From Apostichopus japonicus (lineage: Eukaryota; Echinodermata; Holothuroidea; Aspidochirotida; Stichopodidae): DNA of 64,000 bases. A model generated the notes under the pieces. That model saw only the letters and a list, made by a program, of their open reading frames with translations, did not search any database and was not told the DNA's origin. Where the stretch lies: contig NC_092582.1 of the NCBI RefSeq assembly GCF_037975245.1, forward strand, positions 14,362,077-14,426,076, written 5' to 3'. Below, piece after piece: positions 1-13,000 of the stretch (within the stretch, counting starts at the first letter, position 1; every line of letters starts with the position of its first letter). Both the position numbers and the translations under genes were made by a program.

Positions 1-3000
1 GCGCTACCTCACTTAATCATGTTTTGGGACTCGGCACACGCACCCAACATGCATAATGTACCCATAATACATATCCTAGGCGTCTCATGGCGCACAGTCA
101 TACATTATAACTCAGCCATGCGTACATATATTGAATGTGCCATTCATGAGTTTAGAGACACATAAATGGAGGACGGAGATGAAATAGAAAGAGTTTTAAT
201 AATGAACATAATATTCCCCCTTTCCATATAGACATCTCTCTCTCTCTCTCTATCAATCTGTCTTCTTCGTTTTGTTTTTTAGTATTTCGTCATGACGTGT
301 CGCCGGGCTTTTCTTTTCGTCCTGTCCTATAGGCTCAGGCTTATTTGACATTATCGCAGCGTTCACGTATAAATCATACACACTCACACACACACGAGCT
401 TTACTAAACATGATCTATACACAACGGGCGTTGACGGTTTATCTAAATGACTACTGTGCTTTTACCGTCTGCTGATTTCTCACGGTCAACATAATATGTA
501 CTGGAGCTGGTTTAACACTGAATGTCATGTCCTCGTTAGCAAATATTGAACTTCATGCAAATGTCTTTCCAAGTATACCTCCTTCGTCAGATAAATAAAC
601 TACTTAAAGCAATATCGTAGTTATACATTCGGTTCTTAGAATACCGTTAAAGATGGTAGCAGACCACTTATGCGTGTGCGTTTGTTTTTCTATCTGACCG
701 AGGACTTGAACAAAAGAATTCCAGGTCCTCGGTTGTGATTTCTAAAGAATCACCACGTCCCCGAAAGAATTCTATTGTATGGGGTATTGTTAAGGTTAGG
801 GTACGTGGATTTGAACAATGGAAAATACAATGGGGTCCTCGGTCTGAATGTAATGCAAACATGTGTGTGTGTGTAAGCATGATCACTGAAAGTGACAAGG
901 AGTATAGCAGGAATTGAAACTTTTCATATAGAGGAGTGTCACGTGGTGGTGTGATACCTATATAAAAGAGCATCTCACAGCAATGAGTGCGTCACATTTA
1001 ACATCCAAGAATAACATGGGATTTCTCATATTTGTACGTCTTTTGTTAGCCTCAGAGACTCAAAATTCGTTTCTTAGAGATGTGATTTTCTTTCCCAAAC
1101 GTTTTAAATAATTATGTAACTCATACAAAATATTTCGACATTTTATTGTTATTAACGAAAATCAAGAAAGTAAAATAACATTCTTTAAAATCTACAAAAT
1201 GTGACAAACTTTACTTATCGACTTTTCAATAAATAATAATAATTTTAAAGTTTAAAAATAATATTTCTATACAGAGAATGAATACTCACCTCCCAAATCT
1301 TTCAATCTCCTGTGTTATTATTTTTTTTTCTTTTGGTTTGGTTCTTTCATAGTTATTATAATTGTCTGCTCCACTTTCTAGGTTAAACTTTTTCTCTAAT
1401 TTCAAGTGACATATAAAACGTGACTATATTACATTTTCACATGAATATATAATACAAGAAGCTGAAACATACAGCGGTATCATTTATCTTACTTGGCCGA
1501 GTATCGCCAACACTAACATGCATGACGATTCAAATACATGCTTCCACACATGCAGTATATATACAGTATATAAAGTCGATAAAACTCAGTGTTTGCTTTA
1601 TGTTTACGATTTATCTATCTATATTTTGACGTGCTTGAGAATTTGAACATCTTTGTTATATAGATATTAAATATTACCACATAATTGTGGTTATAATAGG
1701 TAGACTACAACTCTTCTGTTTATCATACCGCCGTATACTGTTGTTTACATTATCAAATACTTCAAGTTAGCAGTGTGTGTATTTTGGAAGAGTATATATG
1801 TATATACGTGATCTACATCTGTGACGTCATAGTTGGGGTTTATTGTTTTGTAAACTTTCCCAGAAAGTCTTTTCTTGTTAAGTGGTTTTATTCTTCTTAC
1901 AAGAACAGCACAAGAGAGAGAGAGGGACAGGTGGAGGGAGGGGGGGGGGGGAAGGAAGAGCCGGTAAAGTTAATCCATTCACCAATACGGTTTATAACAC
2001 AAAGTCAATAGTTTCATGCTGTGCTATACGGTTCCTCTATATGCATAAGAACACAGTACGTTGTGCAAATTGTGTACTTTACTATATCAAAAGCCAATAT
2101 CTTGCAATATCCGTATTTTTTTTGGTTATATAAGCGAGATCTGAGCATCGAATGTCATTTCTACAATCTCTGTTTTGTTTTGTTTTTTTTTTTCTATTAA
2201 ATTTAACATGAGACGTCGACATTCTTGGAAGTTCTGACGAAGACCGCTGATCGTTAACCACCTTAAACAATATCATGTTTGTACGTGAGTGGGCTTAACA
2301 TTTCGCATGTGTTAGAAGTTCTCACGAACATTTCTAGTTGTTAAATGTGTAAGTTGGTCTTGGTGCCACGCGTTGACACGTGTTGACACGAGCTTCCCTT
2401 TTTTTTTGGAACCTCTAGTGAATGGTATCTACAAAACAAACAGGAATAACGTAAACTTATAATCAGAGATATAGTAGTGTATGAAATAAAATGGGTCTCA
2501 ATTAAAAAATGTCGAATCCTTTATTTTATTAAAATTTATAACGATATTAATAAGAAACAATGGAATCTACAGTTTTTAAAATTTAATAATACGACAGCGT
2601 TAAACTGGAACCCATTTGGTTCAACTTTCCTTCTTGATAGATCGTCCAATATCTCAGCTATATATAAAATGTTATTCGTTGTTAGCCGGAAAAGCGCTTT
2701 GCGCAGTAATCTTTCACATTTAACCGTTATGAAACCTTTGGCGGATCAACTCCCCACGTTATTGTCTTTCTTTACAACTATTTATTTACACACGGTAAAA
2801 GAGTGTTAACTTCCTATGAATGTCCTTTATAGTGGAAAATTCCGGAAAGAGTCCACATACTGACATAACCGATCAGGAAACATACATGTACATGCATCGG
2901 GATATTAGCGGCCGCGCATTTACACTACGCCACATAACTTCTAACCCATCTAAAAGTTACTAAACGGCGTTCTTGTTTCGCAAGAACAGTGCGTGATACA

Positions 3001-3800
3001 TTACATTATTTGGTATGTTCTTGCAGAGTTAAGAAGAAGCGAACATCTGTTAGTCACGGAGTCACTTTGGATTTCGAAGACCTTTTTATATAGATTATGC
3101 ACATTTTTGGGGTTCCCTTTCCAATCCTGATATTCGAATTTAAATATATCTCCGAGATTCAATCCATATTGAACACTGATTGTATTAACCCTACTACATG
3201 TGATTTTCATTGCGGTCAGTTTATGTATATATAGTTGGTTTGTTTTTTAAGTACATTGCGTTAGTGTTCTTTATACACGCAAATGTTCCGTATACCAATA
3301 TGTCAAGTTGAATTAACATGACCACTATGTGAGTGTGTCAGCATACCAACCTCCCCCCACCCCCCCCCCCCAATGGAAAAACTAAGAAAGTAACTACATT
3401 GGTCGATATTCCATTCAACAAGAAGCATTTCAAAGAAAAAAATACTTACCAAAACTCCACCGAAAAAAAAGAAGCTAATAACACTTACCTTAGAACTTTT
3501 GAAAATGAGCAGATGCTATATCAGCTTCACTCGTCTACTTAATGGCCACAAAGCTCGTGTTCAATGACCACAATAAAAACAAGTGTACATCGCCTAAGAA
3601 CATTATGACAAGGGCAGCCGTTTGTGCACCGAGTAATTACTACCAAGCAAACAAATTCTGCTGTTATCAATAACAAAGACAACTTATTGTAGATGGTTGT
3701 CACGTCTGAACCTTAATAAAACCTGCTTTATGATAAATGAGTCTGGCTTGCACCCAAAATTATTGCATTAACCTTATCATGTTCTTTTATTGATTATATG
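1..3800. other. Intergenic DNA, no gene recognised
   Basis: AT-rich non-coding sequence. All open frames are short, lack recognisable domains and are not flanked by convincing splice sites. It contains small simple repeats: CT at about 232-252, AG followed by a G-run at about 1912-1951, and a C-run at about 3349-3372. No exon, RNA gene or complete transposon was recognised. Confidence 0.6.
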
Positions 3801-3806
3801 TGTATA

Positions 3807-3991
<185 letters not shown>

Positions 3992-4025
3992 TAATGTACA
4001 TATATATTGTAATGTTATTCGTCAA

Positions 4026-5227
4026 TTAGGCTTGATACTCGCGTCCCAGAGTCATAACGTTTCTGGTTCCAACTCGCAAGGAGAGGGCTTCTACCGGTTC
4101 TGGTATATCATGGTTTTGTTTGGTAAATGGACAATTGGGACAAACAAGCGGATCGGCATGGTGGTCGTTCGGGAGAGGACGAATGTCGGTTACTGAACTT
4201 GTGGATCGGTGTAAGGGAATGGGATCACCCCCACCATTCCCTTCCCCTATACCCCCCCCCCCCATTTGAGAAAATTTGATGTCATTTCGGGTATATAGAG
4301 ACAATTGGCGCATATATTTGAAACCTTTTGCAGTCAAATTAGGTGAGTCAGCCCAATCTATACAAGAATGTACGTTTTTTAAAGAGGATTAAGAATTTAC
4401 TGGTGAAGCATATGCGCCCACCCCCCCCCCCCTTACTCCACTCCTTCATATGCTATTGGAATGGTTTAATTCTTTCATTGGTTTCCCCAACAAAAGTTTG
4501 TCAATGAATTGGTCGATACAAGTCGGTATTCACATGTGATCCTCAAACGGAAACGATTCCCGTCAGCACCAACCCAATGCCGCCGCACACCCCTACCCAA
4601 GCCCCACCCCACCCGCTCCCTCCCATAATATTCTTCTTAGTGATTAATTACGTTTCTGACAGCAAATTATCACTTTTAATAAAAACCGAAAACGATGGGT
4701 ACTATATGAGTTCCAAGCATACATGTTCAGCAAAGTACTAACTACGCTCTTGCGTGAAAATCCAAAATTAACCAATATAAAAATGGGCGTAGTTGCTCTC
4801 TCATTTATCATGAAAGTAAATGAGAGTAATTTATGTCAAAATGAAGGTGTTAACTTCTGATCATTTCATCAAACATGGTGATAAAATTGACACAAAAGTT
4901 ATCAAAATTCATTATCTAAACAAAGGTCTAACCGCAACGAGGACTTTGTCGTTAAATAAACCAAACATCAACTATTTCAAAATGTGTTCCTTTAATTTTT
5001 TTACACAATAAACATTACACAGAGCCATGAAATGCACCTGCTACATATTGCGGCTGAACTGATTCCTGTCTTAAATGCAAACAGACCCTTTCAGCCCACA
5101 AGCTGAGCCAATATTGACTTAAAACCCTTAAATATCCGATACCTTTCACAATAATGATGGCATTAGCTTTATCCATTATTCCTCATTGTCGATGAGGTAA
5201 TATCCAATGTTCACGATAACAACACAC

Positions 5228-5230
<3 letters not shown>
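4026..5230. other. Intergenic DNA with C-runs
   Basis: Non-coding. It holds several poly-C tracts (about 4250-4263 and 4418-4432) and a CCCCACCC-rich patch near 4585-4625. No coding, RNA or transposon signature was recognised. Confidence 0.55.
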
Positions 5231-5412
<182 letters not shown>

Positions 5413-5545
5413 AACAATAACAATAGTATATATATATAATATAATATAATAATAATAACAACAACAATAACAATAACAATGATAACAACACTTACGACAC
5501 AATCCTTTGGGAGACACAAACCCAAAGATCATCATTGATCTATGT

Positions 5546-5996
5546 GATAAAGATAATTGTCTTCATGAATCAACTTCCCGAAATAGCTAAGAAAACTTTG
5601 ATTCCATCTGGGAGATATCAAAGATACAATATTTCTTTACACACCAGGCCGAAGACTTGATCAAGTATAATTGTCAACATGTATCAACTTCCCCAAATAG
5701 CTAAGAAAAATCTTCCATTTTGGAGATATAACAGATTTCATATTTGTTGACACACCAGGCCGAAGACTTGATCAAGTATAATTGTCACCATTCATCAACT
5801 TCTCGAAATAGCTAAGACAAATCTTATTCCATTTGTGATTTTATGTTTCTTTACACACCAGGCCGAAGACTTGATCAAGTTTAATTATCACCATGCGTCA
5901 ACTTCCCGAAATAGCTAATACAAATCTTATTCCATTCGGTAGATATCACAGAGTTTATGTTTCTTTGCACACCAGTCCGAAGACTTGAGCAAGTCT
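5546..5996. repeat. Tandem repeat, four units of about 110 bp
   Basis: Four diverged head-to-tail units. Each runs from an ATAATTGTC-type start through CAACTTCCCGAAATAGCTAA to ACACACCAGGCCGAAGACTTG followed by A/GTCAAGT. The last unit changes to GACTTGAGCAAGTCTAAATATGAC and leads into a dispersed repeat also seen at about 39.5 and 52.6 kb, so the array looks like an amplification of the 5' part of that element. It is non-coding. Confidence 0.85.
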
Positions 5997-6300
5997 AAAT
6001 ATGACATCATCGAACCATGCGCGCGTCAATATTTTATTTATGACAATGTTTACTGTATTAAAGAAAATGGGTTTTGCAGATGGCCGTGAGTTGGAATTAT
6101 TAAAGCTCTTAACATGACCTAATGATAATGACATTGGTTTCAGTGTGAACATTGTTAACGTTATACTTTGAAAGTATATGAAAAGAAAAACAATAGAAAT
6201 TAGGAGGTTTCAGATCATTGTGGCTTTATGACATCACCTTTGTTGGTTGTTGCAAAGTGACTGCTCCCAGATACGAGTTTAAGCCTCTACCGTATTAAGC
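5997..6300 (+). repeat. Dispersed repeat family, copy 1
   Basis: This shares ordered blocks with 39481-39765 and 52620-52960. The blocks are GACTTGAGCAAGTYTAAATATGA, a TTTGCARATG-type block, AACATGACCTAATGAT, AACATTGTTAAC, a block ending GAAAAG/AGAAAA, a TTTCAGA..CATTGTGGC block, TATGACATCACC, and a CAGCTCC/GCTCCCAGATACGAG block. No coding capacity, TIR or target duplication was identified. Orientation is arbitrary but the same in the three copies. Confidence 0.65.
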
Positions 6301-9300
6301 CAAATGTGATGATTATATTGGTGTCTCCTTTCAGTTGAGTATGCAAAGTTGTTATGCATACGTCTTCGTAAGATGTGATAGTAACACCGTGTGAACGCGG
6401 TGGACGAGTGTTTATTTGACGTCATATATATCGTCGTCAGTACTGTTATGAAAACGACTGTGCAGTAGGCCTTCGCCATACAAATTAATTTTGAAATACA
6501 TAGACCGTAGAATATCACTTTTATATCCCTCCAGATAAATGATGCTCTAAATATCTGAGGCTCATTAATTAAAGTGGCTGAACTACTTAGGTTAGCATAC
6601 CTATACCATATTAGATCAGATGCAACACAAAACTCACTTGTACATATGGCTTCAAATTAAAATGTTTACCGTGTATTAGAAGTTTGTCAAATACCGATAG
6701 TGTTAAATAACGTCCAATGGTGCTCTTCTGTTACGCGAAGAACATTTTTCTTAAACTTATTGAAACATAAATAGAAATCAAAATTGGCATCTTTCTTGGA
6801 CTATGAAAAGTCAAGACTATACACTTTTGCCTAAATTATCCTTTAGAGAGGCTGATTTTGTGCTTGCGACTCATAAAATTTAAAACTGAATCAAGAAAAC
6901 GTATTTATTGCTTATTTGTTCCGTCCCAAGTAGCGTTGTTCACATCATATGCTCAAACTCGAGAAAAGTAAAATTCACTCAACAGATTAAATCTTTCTAT
7001 TTATAAACAGCCTAACATTATGAAACAACAAATATGCCTAAGCCTAGCCTACATTTAATGAAAAACTTATTAACAGGTGAATGCAACATTTTGGCGCAAG
7101 GAAATACAGTCAGGTTTATTTTTTCTCCACATTCCCCTACCCCCAACGCTTACTTTACCGGTACTCTTTTTCACACAACTAAAAAATGTTTCGTTACTGC
7201 AATAGTTTTTAACTTGAAATCACTGGTTCGAAAACCCGTTGTAGCTAAAGATGTCTTTTCTCTGTTGCATTAATACTATTATTTTATAACTTCACAGCCA
7301 GTATTTCGTCCTGCTTTATATTTGCACATTTAAAAAAAAACGCAAATTGTTTGGTCTCATCATTCTGAAATACTGCCTGCTATCTCTACCGCCTATAACA
7401 CCTGATGTCTTAACCTACCGTCTATACCTAAGTTACTCTGCTTTTATTTGTATTTATGTTTTGTTTCGTATTTTTTTCCCCCTGCATTTTCTGTCTTTCT
7501 TTTCAGTCTTCTTGCTCGAGCTGTTAGCTGAACAGTTTCAGCGGTCACTATACGATGGCTTCTAAATCTATAATAAATAACTGAAATATTACTTTTTAGC
7601 CTCCCTAGAAGGATTAAAACAGAATGGAAATCGCTCCCGCTTACTTTGCTCGATATACAATAATCACACTAAGTCTGAAAGAAGGGCGTTTCATGAAGTA
7701 AACAACGATCAGATACTCGCCGGGAGCATGGATTAGCCGAATTGTCTTCCCGATGATGACACATGTCGATACGGGAGAGGATAGAGAGAGACCCGGACAG
7801 GGGTGGCTGGGGGGAGGGGGTCATGTAGAGGTATCTTGTAAACTTGATAAGGATTCTCTAAGCATACATAAAATGTGATAACATTATGGATAGGGGGTAA
7901 CACATTGTGGGGTGGGGTTAGGGGTTAGGGGTTGTGCTCTGTATTAGTCGAAACGCGTCGTTTTTACTGTATCACTGTTCACTGTGTTGATCATTCTACG
8001 CAAATTCATTGTAGAAGTTACATCATTGTCATCTCAAAAATACATGATTGATTGCTACTTACTTTGGATTGCGCTTCTCCTGGTTGGAGTATGCATTAGT
8101 ATCCGTTTGTTCATTTTATACGACAATATTTGCATATCTCTTAACGTGACATAATGAACATAATATTTCTCATATTTTTCTTCTTCTGTCAATGTCGCAT
8201 AATAATACAAACATATGTGACAAACATAGTAGTCTGTTTTGCTTACTTCAACACAATACATATATAATCTGTATTTTAATGTAATGAACATAATTGAATG
8301 GAATATGAGGAGCAAATTAATTAAACAGAAAGGGACTGTTCTTAAAAGCTATCTCATAGTCATTGAGAGAAAACTGCTTAGTGCTACCACCGCTAGTGAT
8401 GTTCTATTTGACTTGCAGGAGGAAATGAAACTTGTACAGAAACTTATGTAAACTAGGAGGCTCAGAGGTCAACTTTTTACTGAAGATATAATACTTCAGA
8501 TGCAAGATTAAGAAATTATATGGATGCCGTTGAATTAATTTATAACCAAAAAAGAGATCCTGCTTTGAAAGGACAAACTGTTCACCTATAAAATACTTTG
8601 CTCTTTACCCGGAATAAGCTGGAGGTTAATGATATTAACGAAATTTCAATTTATTCTTGTAAAATTTCTACCACGTAAAAATGAAACATTCTCCACCCTT
8701 TCCAACCATTACCAGTCTTCCCCATTAAATAATTTCACTCCCCTGTCCCGCCTGCCCAGCCCCGCCCCGCACACCCCGTCCGATCCCCCCTCTTCTGCCC
8801 CTCGCACCCCTCCGAGCACACACGAAGAAAAATGCGGGTATATATCTGAAAACATTGAATAGGATCTAAGCTATGAAAACAGACAAAGGGAACATTGTGA
8901 TCGAACATTCAAACAAATTAGTAGGTAGATATTCTAAATGTAGTATGTATGACTGCGTTGCTATGGAAACAGACGCCCAGACGATGGGTTGGAAATCTAT
9001 TTAATATCTCCATAGGGTTGGTAGTGATATTGAGGGTAAGATCGCGTGCGTTCCCGCCATGTGCAGTTTTTTCTCTCTCTTGTTAAACTCGTTTGCCACT
9101 ATCACTGTCTTTTACCAAGTTCGTATTTGACAAACAAAGACGTTAATATAATGCTACAAGATTTAGCGCTTTCTCTTTCTTTAGTGAAATTTTGGTGTTA
9201 TCGGAATTTAGGCAAGACAGTTTCATCGTTAAACTACAACTAAAACTACCTCCCAATTTCTGGAGAATGAAATTAATTACGCAGTGAACTTGACAGGTTT

Positions 9301-9855
9301 GCGAATGAAGAAATAATTCCTTACATCGAAAGTGTGGACCATAATGTGTTCTGTCTTTTACATAAACCTAATATAAACTCCGTAATGATTCGCTGGTTTG
9401 GTTCAGTCAAATGTTTTATGTCTTCGATATAAATGAATAACTCAAATCATATATACGAAAATGTTATAAAAAAATGGCTAAGTCAGAATGATACAAAGTT
9501 TCAGTCCGAACGCAAACGTTTTAGCAGTTTTATAGGTGCATCAGTATATATGGCCCCAAATATGGCAGAAATTATAATAATGGTCACGCACGCATCCAAC
9601 TTCAACAAAGCATTTCACACTTACCCTATGGGCTTATTAAGAATACTTTCACTACAGCTGACATATTTATCCCCCTAACCTCATTTAACGTCCAAAAACA
9701 AGTTCTAGAAATGTATGATCGTATTGAGCGTATTGGGTTCCTTATAGTTATACCTTCTGGACCTGTTGAGAAATGCATTGAGAATGTGTCATTATATCAT
9801 TATTGCTTACATTTATCAGAATTCCACTATTGGTATTTATATAGTATACGCTTTG
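6301..9855. other. Intergenic DNA, no gene recognised
   Basis: AT-rich with short unsupported frames. A frame at 8239-8451 is moderately hydrophilic but matches no family I know. Low-complexity G-rich patches lie at about 7800-7820 and 7902-7935, and a C-rich patch at 8735-8815. Nothing else could be supported. Confidence 0.5.
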
Positions 9856-9857
9856 AA

Positions 9858-10075
9858 TAATAAATGAATATTAATGAAGTGTATATGCATATATATCGTA
9901 TCAGTGAGGGCCTATACGCCAATTTGTTCCAGCAGAATATCACAGGCGATATGGTACACCTTTTGGATAAGCTATGAATGTTAATGAAGTGATTTTGCAT
10001 ATGTATGATTCTTTTATGAATAGCGTACTCCAGTTACTCTAAACAGAATATTACAAGCGATAAAACACAATGTTT
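9858..10075. repeat. Diverged tandem duplication of about 110 bp
   Basis: Two units share in order GAATRTTAATGAAGTG, TTGCATAT or a close variant, a GCGTACTCCAG/TGTTCCAGCAG block, AGAATATYACARGCGATA and a following AC-rich stretch. The first starts near 9858 and the second near 9968. It is old, non-coding and of unknown origin. Confidence 0.6.
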
Positions 10076-13000
10076 GCATAATGAGAGAATATCATTGAAA
10101 TGCAAAATATCAATTGTTTTCAGTACTTTTTATTTTACGCAGTCTTGCTTTACTGAATATTCAATTTCGGAATAATTTGTCAAACCAATATACCGAAATA
10201 TTACACATTTTTAGTTCATAAATTTTATAGTTACCATTCTGTAGATAATATTTAAAATAGTAACCATCAAAAATGACTCTCAAAAAACAATTGAATCATA
10301 CTGTCATACGATTAAAAAATGTTTTTCGACCATATATTATTTAATCATATAGCCTAATGCAAACGATAAATCGGTATTATGTCCACAAAAAAAAAACGTT
10401 CCTGCTTTTGTAGTTTATGTTTTGCAAGCTATGACGACAGTCAGTTGGGACAATTTCCTAATGCTAATCCCTCTCTAAACTGTACTCCAATATCATGCTC
10501 TCAAAGTACTGGTATTGACAGGACAAACAGTTCTTAACCTTGATCTGTTAGAAACATGATATTCATACTGCTCATACTGGCAATACGAGTGCTCTGAAGC
10601 GGGACATAACACTACAGTATAGAAAAAAATTGTCCCAACTGGGTGATGACGAACTCTATGAATATTCATTACTGAATCACTGTCGAAGATATATCATCAT
10701 CCTCAACTAAAATACACATATGTCATCTTTAGAATTGTTGTCATTTCGAGACATCTGTGAGGTTCAAATTATAATCGATCCGTCTAGAGAAGATGGGTTT
10801 CTGTGGTTATGCACTAAGCCGGAGAGTAATTAGCAAACTCATGTACTTAATATTGAAAAGTTGAAAAGCAAAAATATCTTTTCAATCGATCTTTATTGTG
10901 TTTCGTACCGTTGTAAAAGTTTTTTTTTCTTTAACAAAGCATGTGTAAACGAATCTATAACTAGAAATTAAAACACGTGTTTGACTACATTTTTCCCGAA
11001 GTACAAAGAGGAATATAAGAAATGAAAAGTAATTAATAGTCAGATATACTTCGAGTTATAGCAAACACTTATAAAACACTTATAAAACAGATTTTTACAG
11101 TATGTACAAGAGTCCGACAACATCAGTACGGATACAAGTAGAATCTCCCACCCCACCCCCACCCCCTCCCACACCCCACCCGGCACGAAGCGAATACGAG
11201 TGCGAAGCTTCAAGATCTGTAACAAACAGTAGCGGATAAGTTTGCATTCTAGGTACTCTTATCACTTTATTTTGCAAACATTTTGATAACTAAAAAATAC
11301 GTGTTATTTTGGGGGATATAACATTGCTTATACTATTATGCTGTGTTTCTTTAAAGTCGTCTTGAATCAAAAGATATATTTATACCTCTTGTCTAAAAAA
11401 AAAAAAAAAAAAACAAACAGAAAGGGATTATCTACACTGATGAGTAACGATGGCAAAATATTATTGAACATAGTTATGATATCTTCTGTAACTTGAAAAC
11501 AATATTTTATTTCAAATCGTATTTTTTTATTTGTTCACATATTTTTTTATCGAGATGTAGATACTAATCAACATCAGGAATGAAATCGCAACAACTACTT
11601 ATGGTCCACAAGGGAGAAGAAAGATAGGCCTTTTACCGGTATTTAATCCTTCTCATTCATCATAAACATAATCAAATACAGACAAATCTTTCGTCACACA
11701 TGTTGCACTTGAAGGACTCGGTAAGATTGCGGGGGACATTTCTACTTTCCACAGATACTTAAAAAACAGAAAGTCTGAAAGAAACGATGGTGAAATGTTG
11801 CATTTAAAAGATACAACTTAATCATAAACAAACTATAAACATGGGTCGTTGAATTACCCAGAACAGTTACTACTCAGTTACATCCCAGCATCTATCTATC
11901 TATATGTCTGTCTTTCCGTCTGTCAGCCAGTATGTCTGTCTGTCTGTTATACTATCTGAGCGTCGAATGATATGCGTTCTACCATAACTTGAAAGCAAAT
12001 TTGTGATGACATGACATGAAGTCAAAGGTCATATAGAACAAACCTAACCAAAGAAAAAGACCGATAGCAACATCTTTTCGAGTTTGATGAAAACTCATTT
12101 TCGTTTGCCACCCAGAGTGGTCACATACAATCATGAGTATGATAATGCCTGTCATGAATAATACAAGTGACCTTTGTTCTTTTTTTTTTGCATGTTATTA
12201 TTCACCAAGAAATATCACCCCTTGACATTATAGTAAGTTTGATCATGCGCACTAGAGAAACGAAAAGATGAGTCGAGAGAAACGTGACGTCACAACTAAT
12301 TGGTCCATGACGTCATCTTTGTCAGTGTTCCTGTGTAGCTATTAAAATTATTACTGTGACACTATTACTCACTATATACCGTAAGCATTATTATTTTGGT
12401 TTGACTTTTTTTGAAGAAACAAACAAAGCTGTAAGCTTTTTGTGACGAACTTGTTCACAGTGACAGCCAGTTTCTTTTCGCTATCAACTTGTTTTCAGTG
12501 AAAAGAGTGATCACATTCTCTAGTTATTGCATATTCGTTTATTAAGTTTTTGCTGTATTTTACTGAGTGTTGTCAAAACGGCTGTATTTAAAGTCTGTTG
12601 GTGAGTTGATGTTTTTCTTACGCAGTGTGGCTATTGCGTAAAGACAACACGAATGAGGTAAACGAATCGATCGAACTTGAGACAAAGATTTTTTATAGCG
12701 CCGAAGGCACTTAATTTCTGACAAACCTGTCCAAAAAACATGAAACAACCTCCATGTAAGATTTCGCGGGTATTGTTAAGATGGCGCCCGTCCACGTATT
12801 TTTTTCGTAATGTTTTGAATAAGGGCATGCGGTCATAAGAAAATCGCAATATTATGTTTAGGGTCCATTTTGCCTTTGTTTGAGTGTTCAGATTACAAGA
12901 TATATAACCACTGATGAAATTACATTCGAAGTTAACAACGTTTGAAACAACCTTTACAAAATGTAATTATTTAAGTTAGAATGAGGTGATGGGCTTTGGC

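Noticed and set aside
8239-8451. 70-codon frame that loosely recalls the linker of LINE proteins
   Set aside because: No conserved motif could be matched, and flanking frames break at once. Too weak to call.
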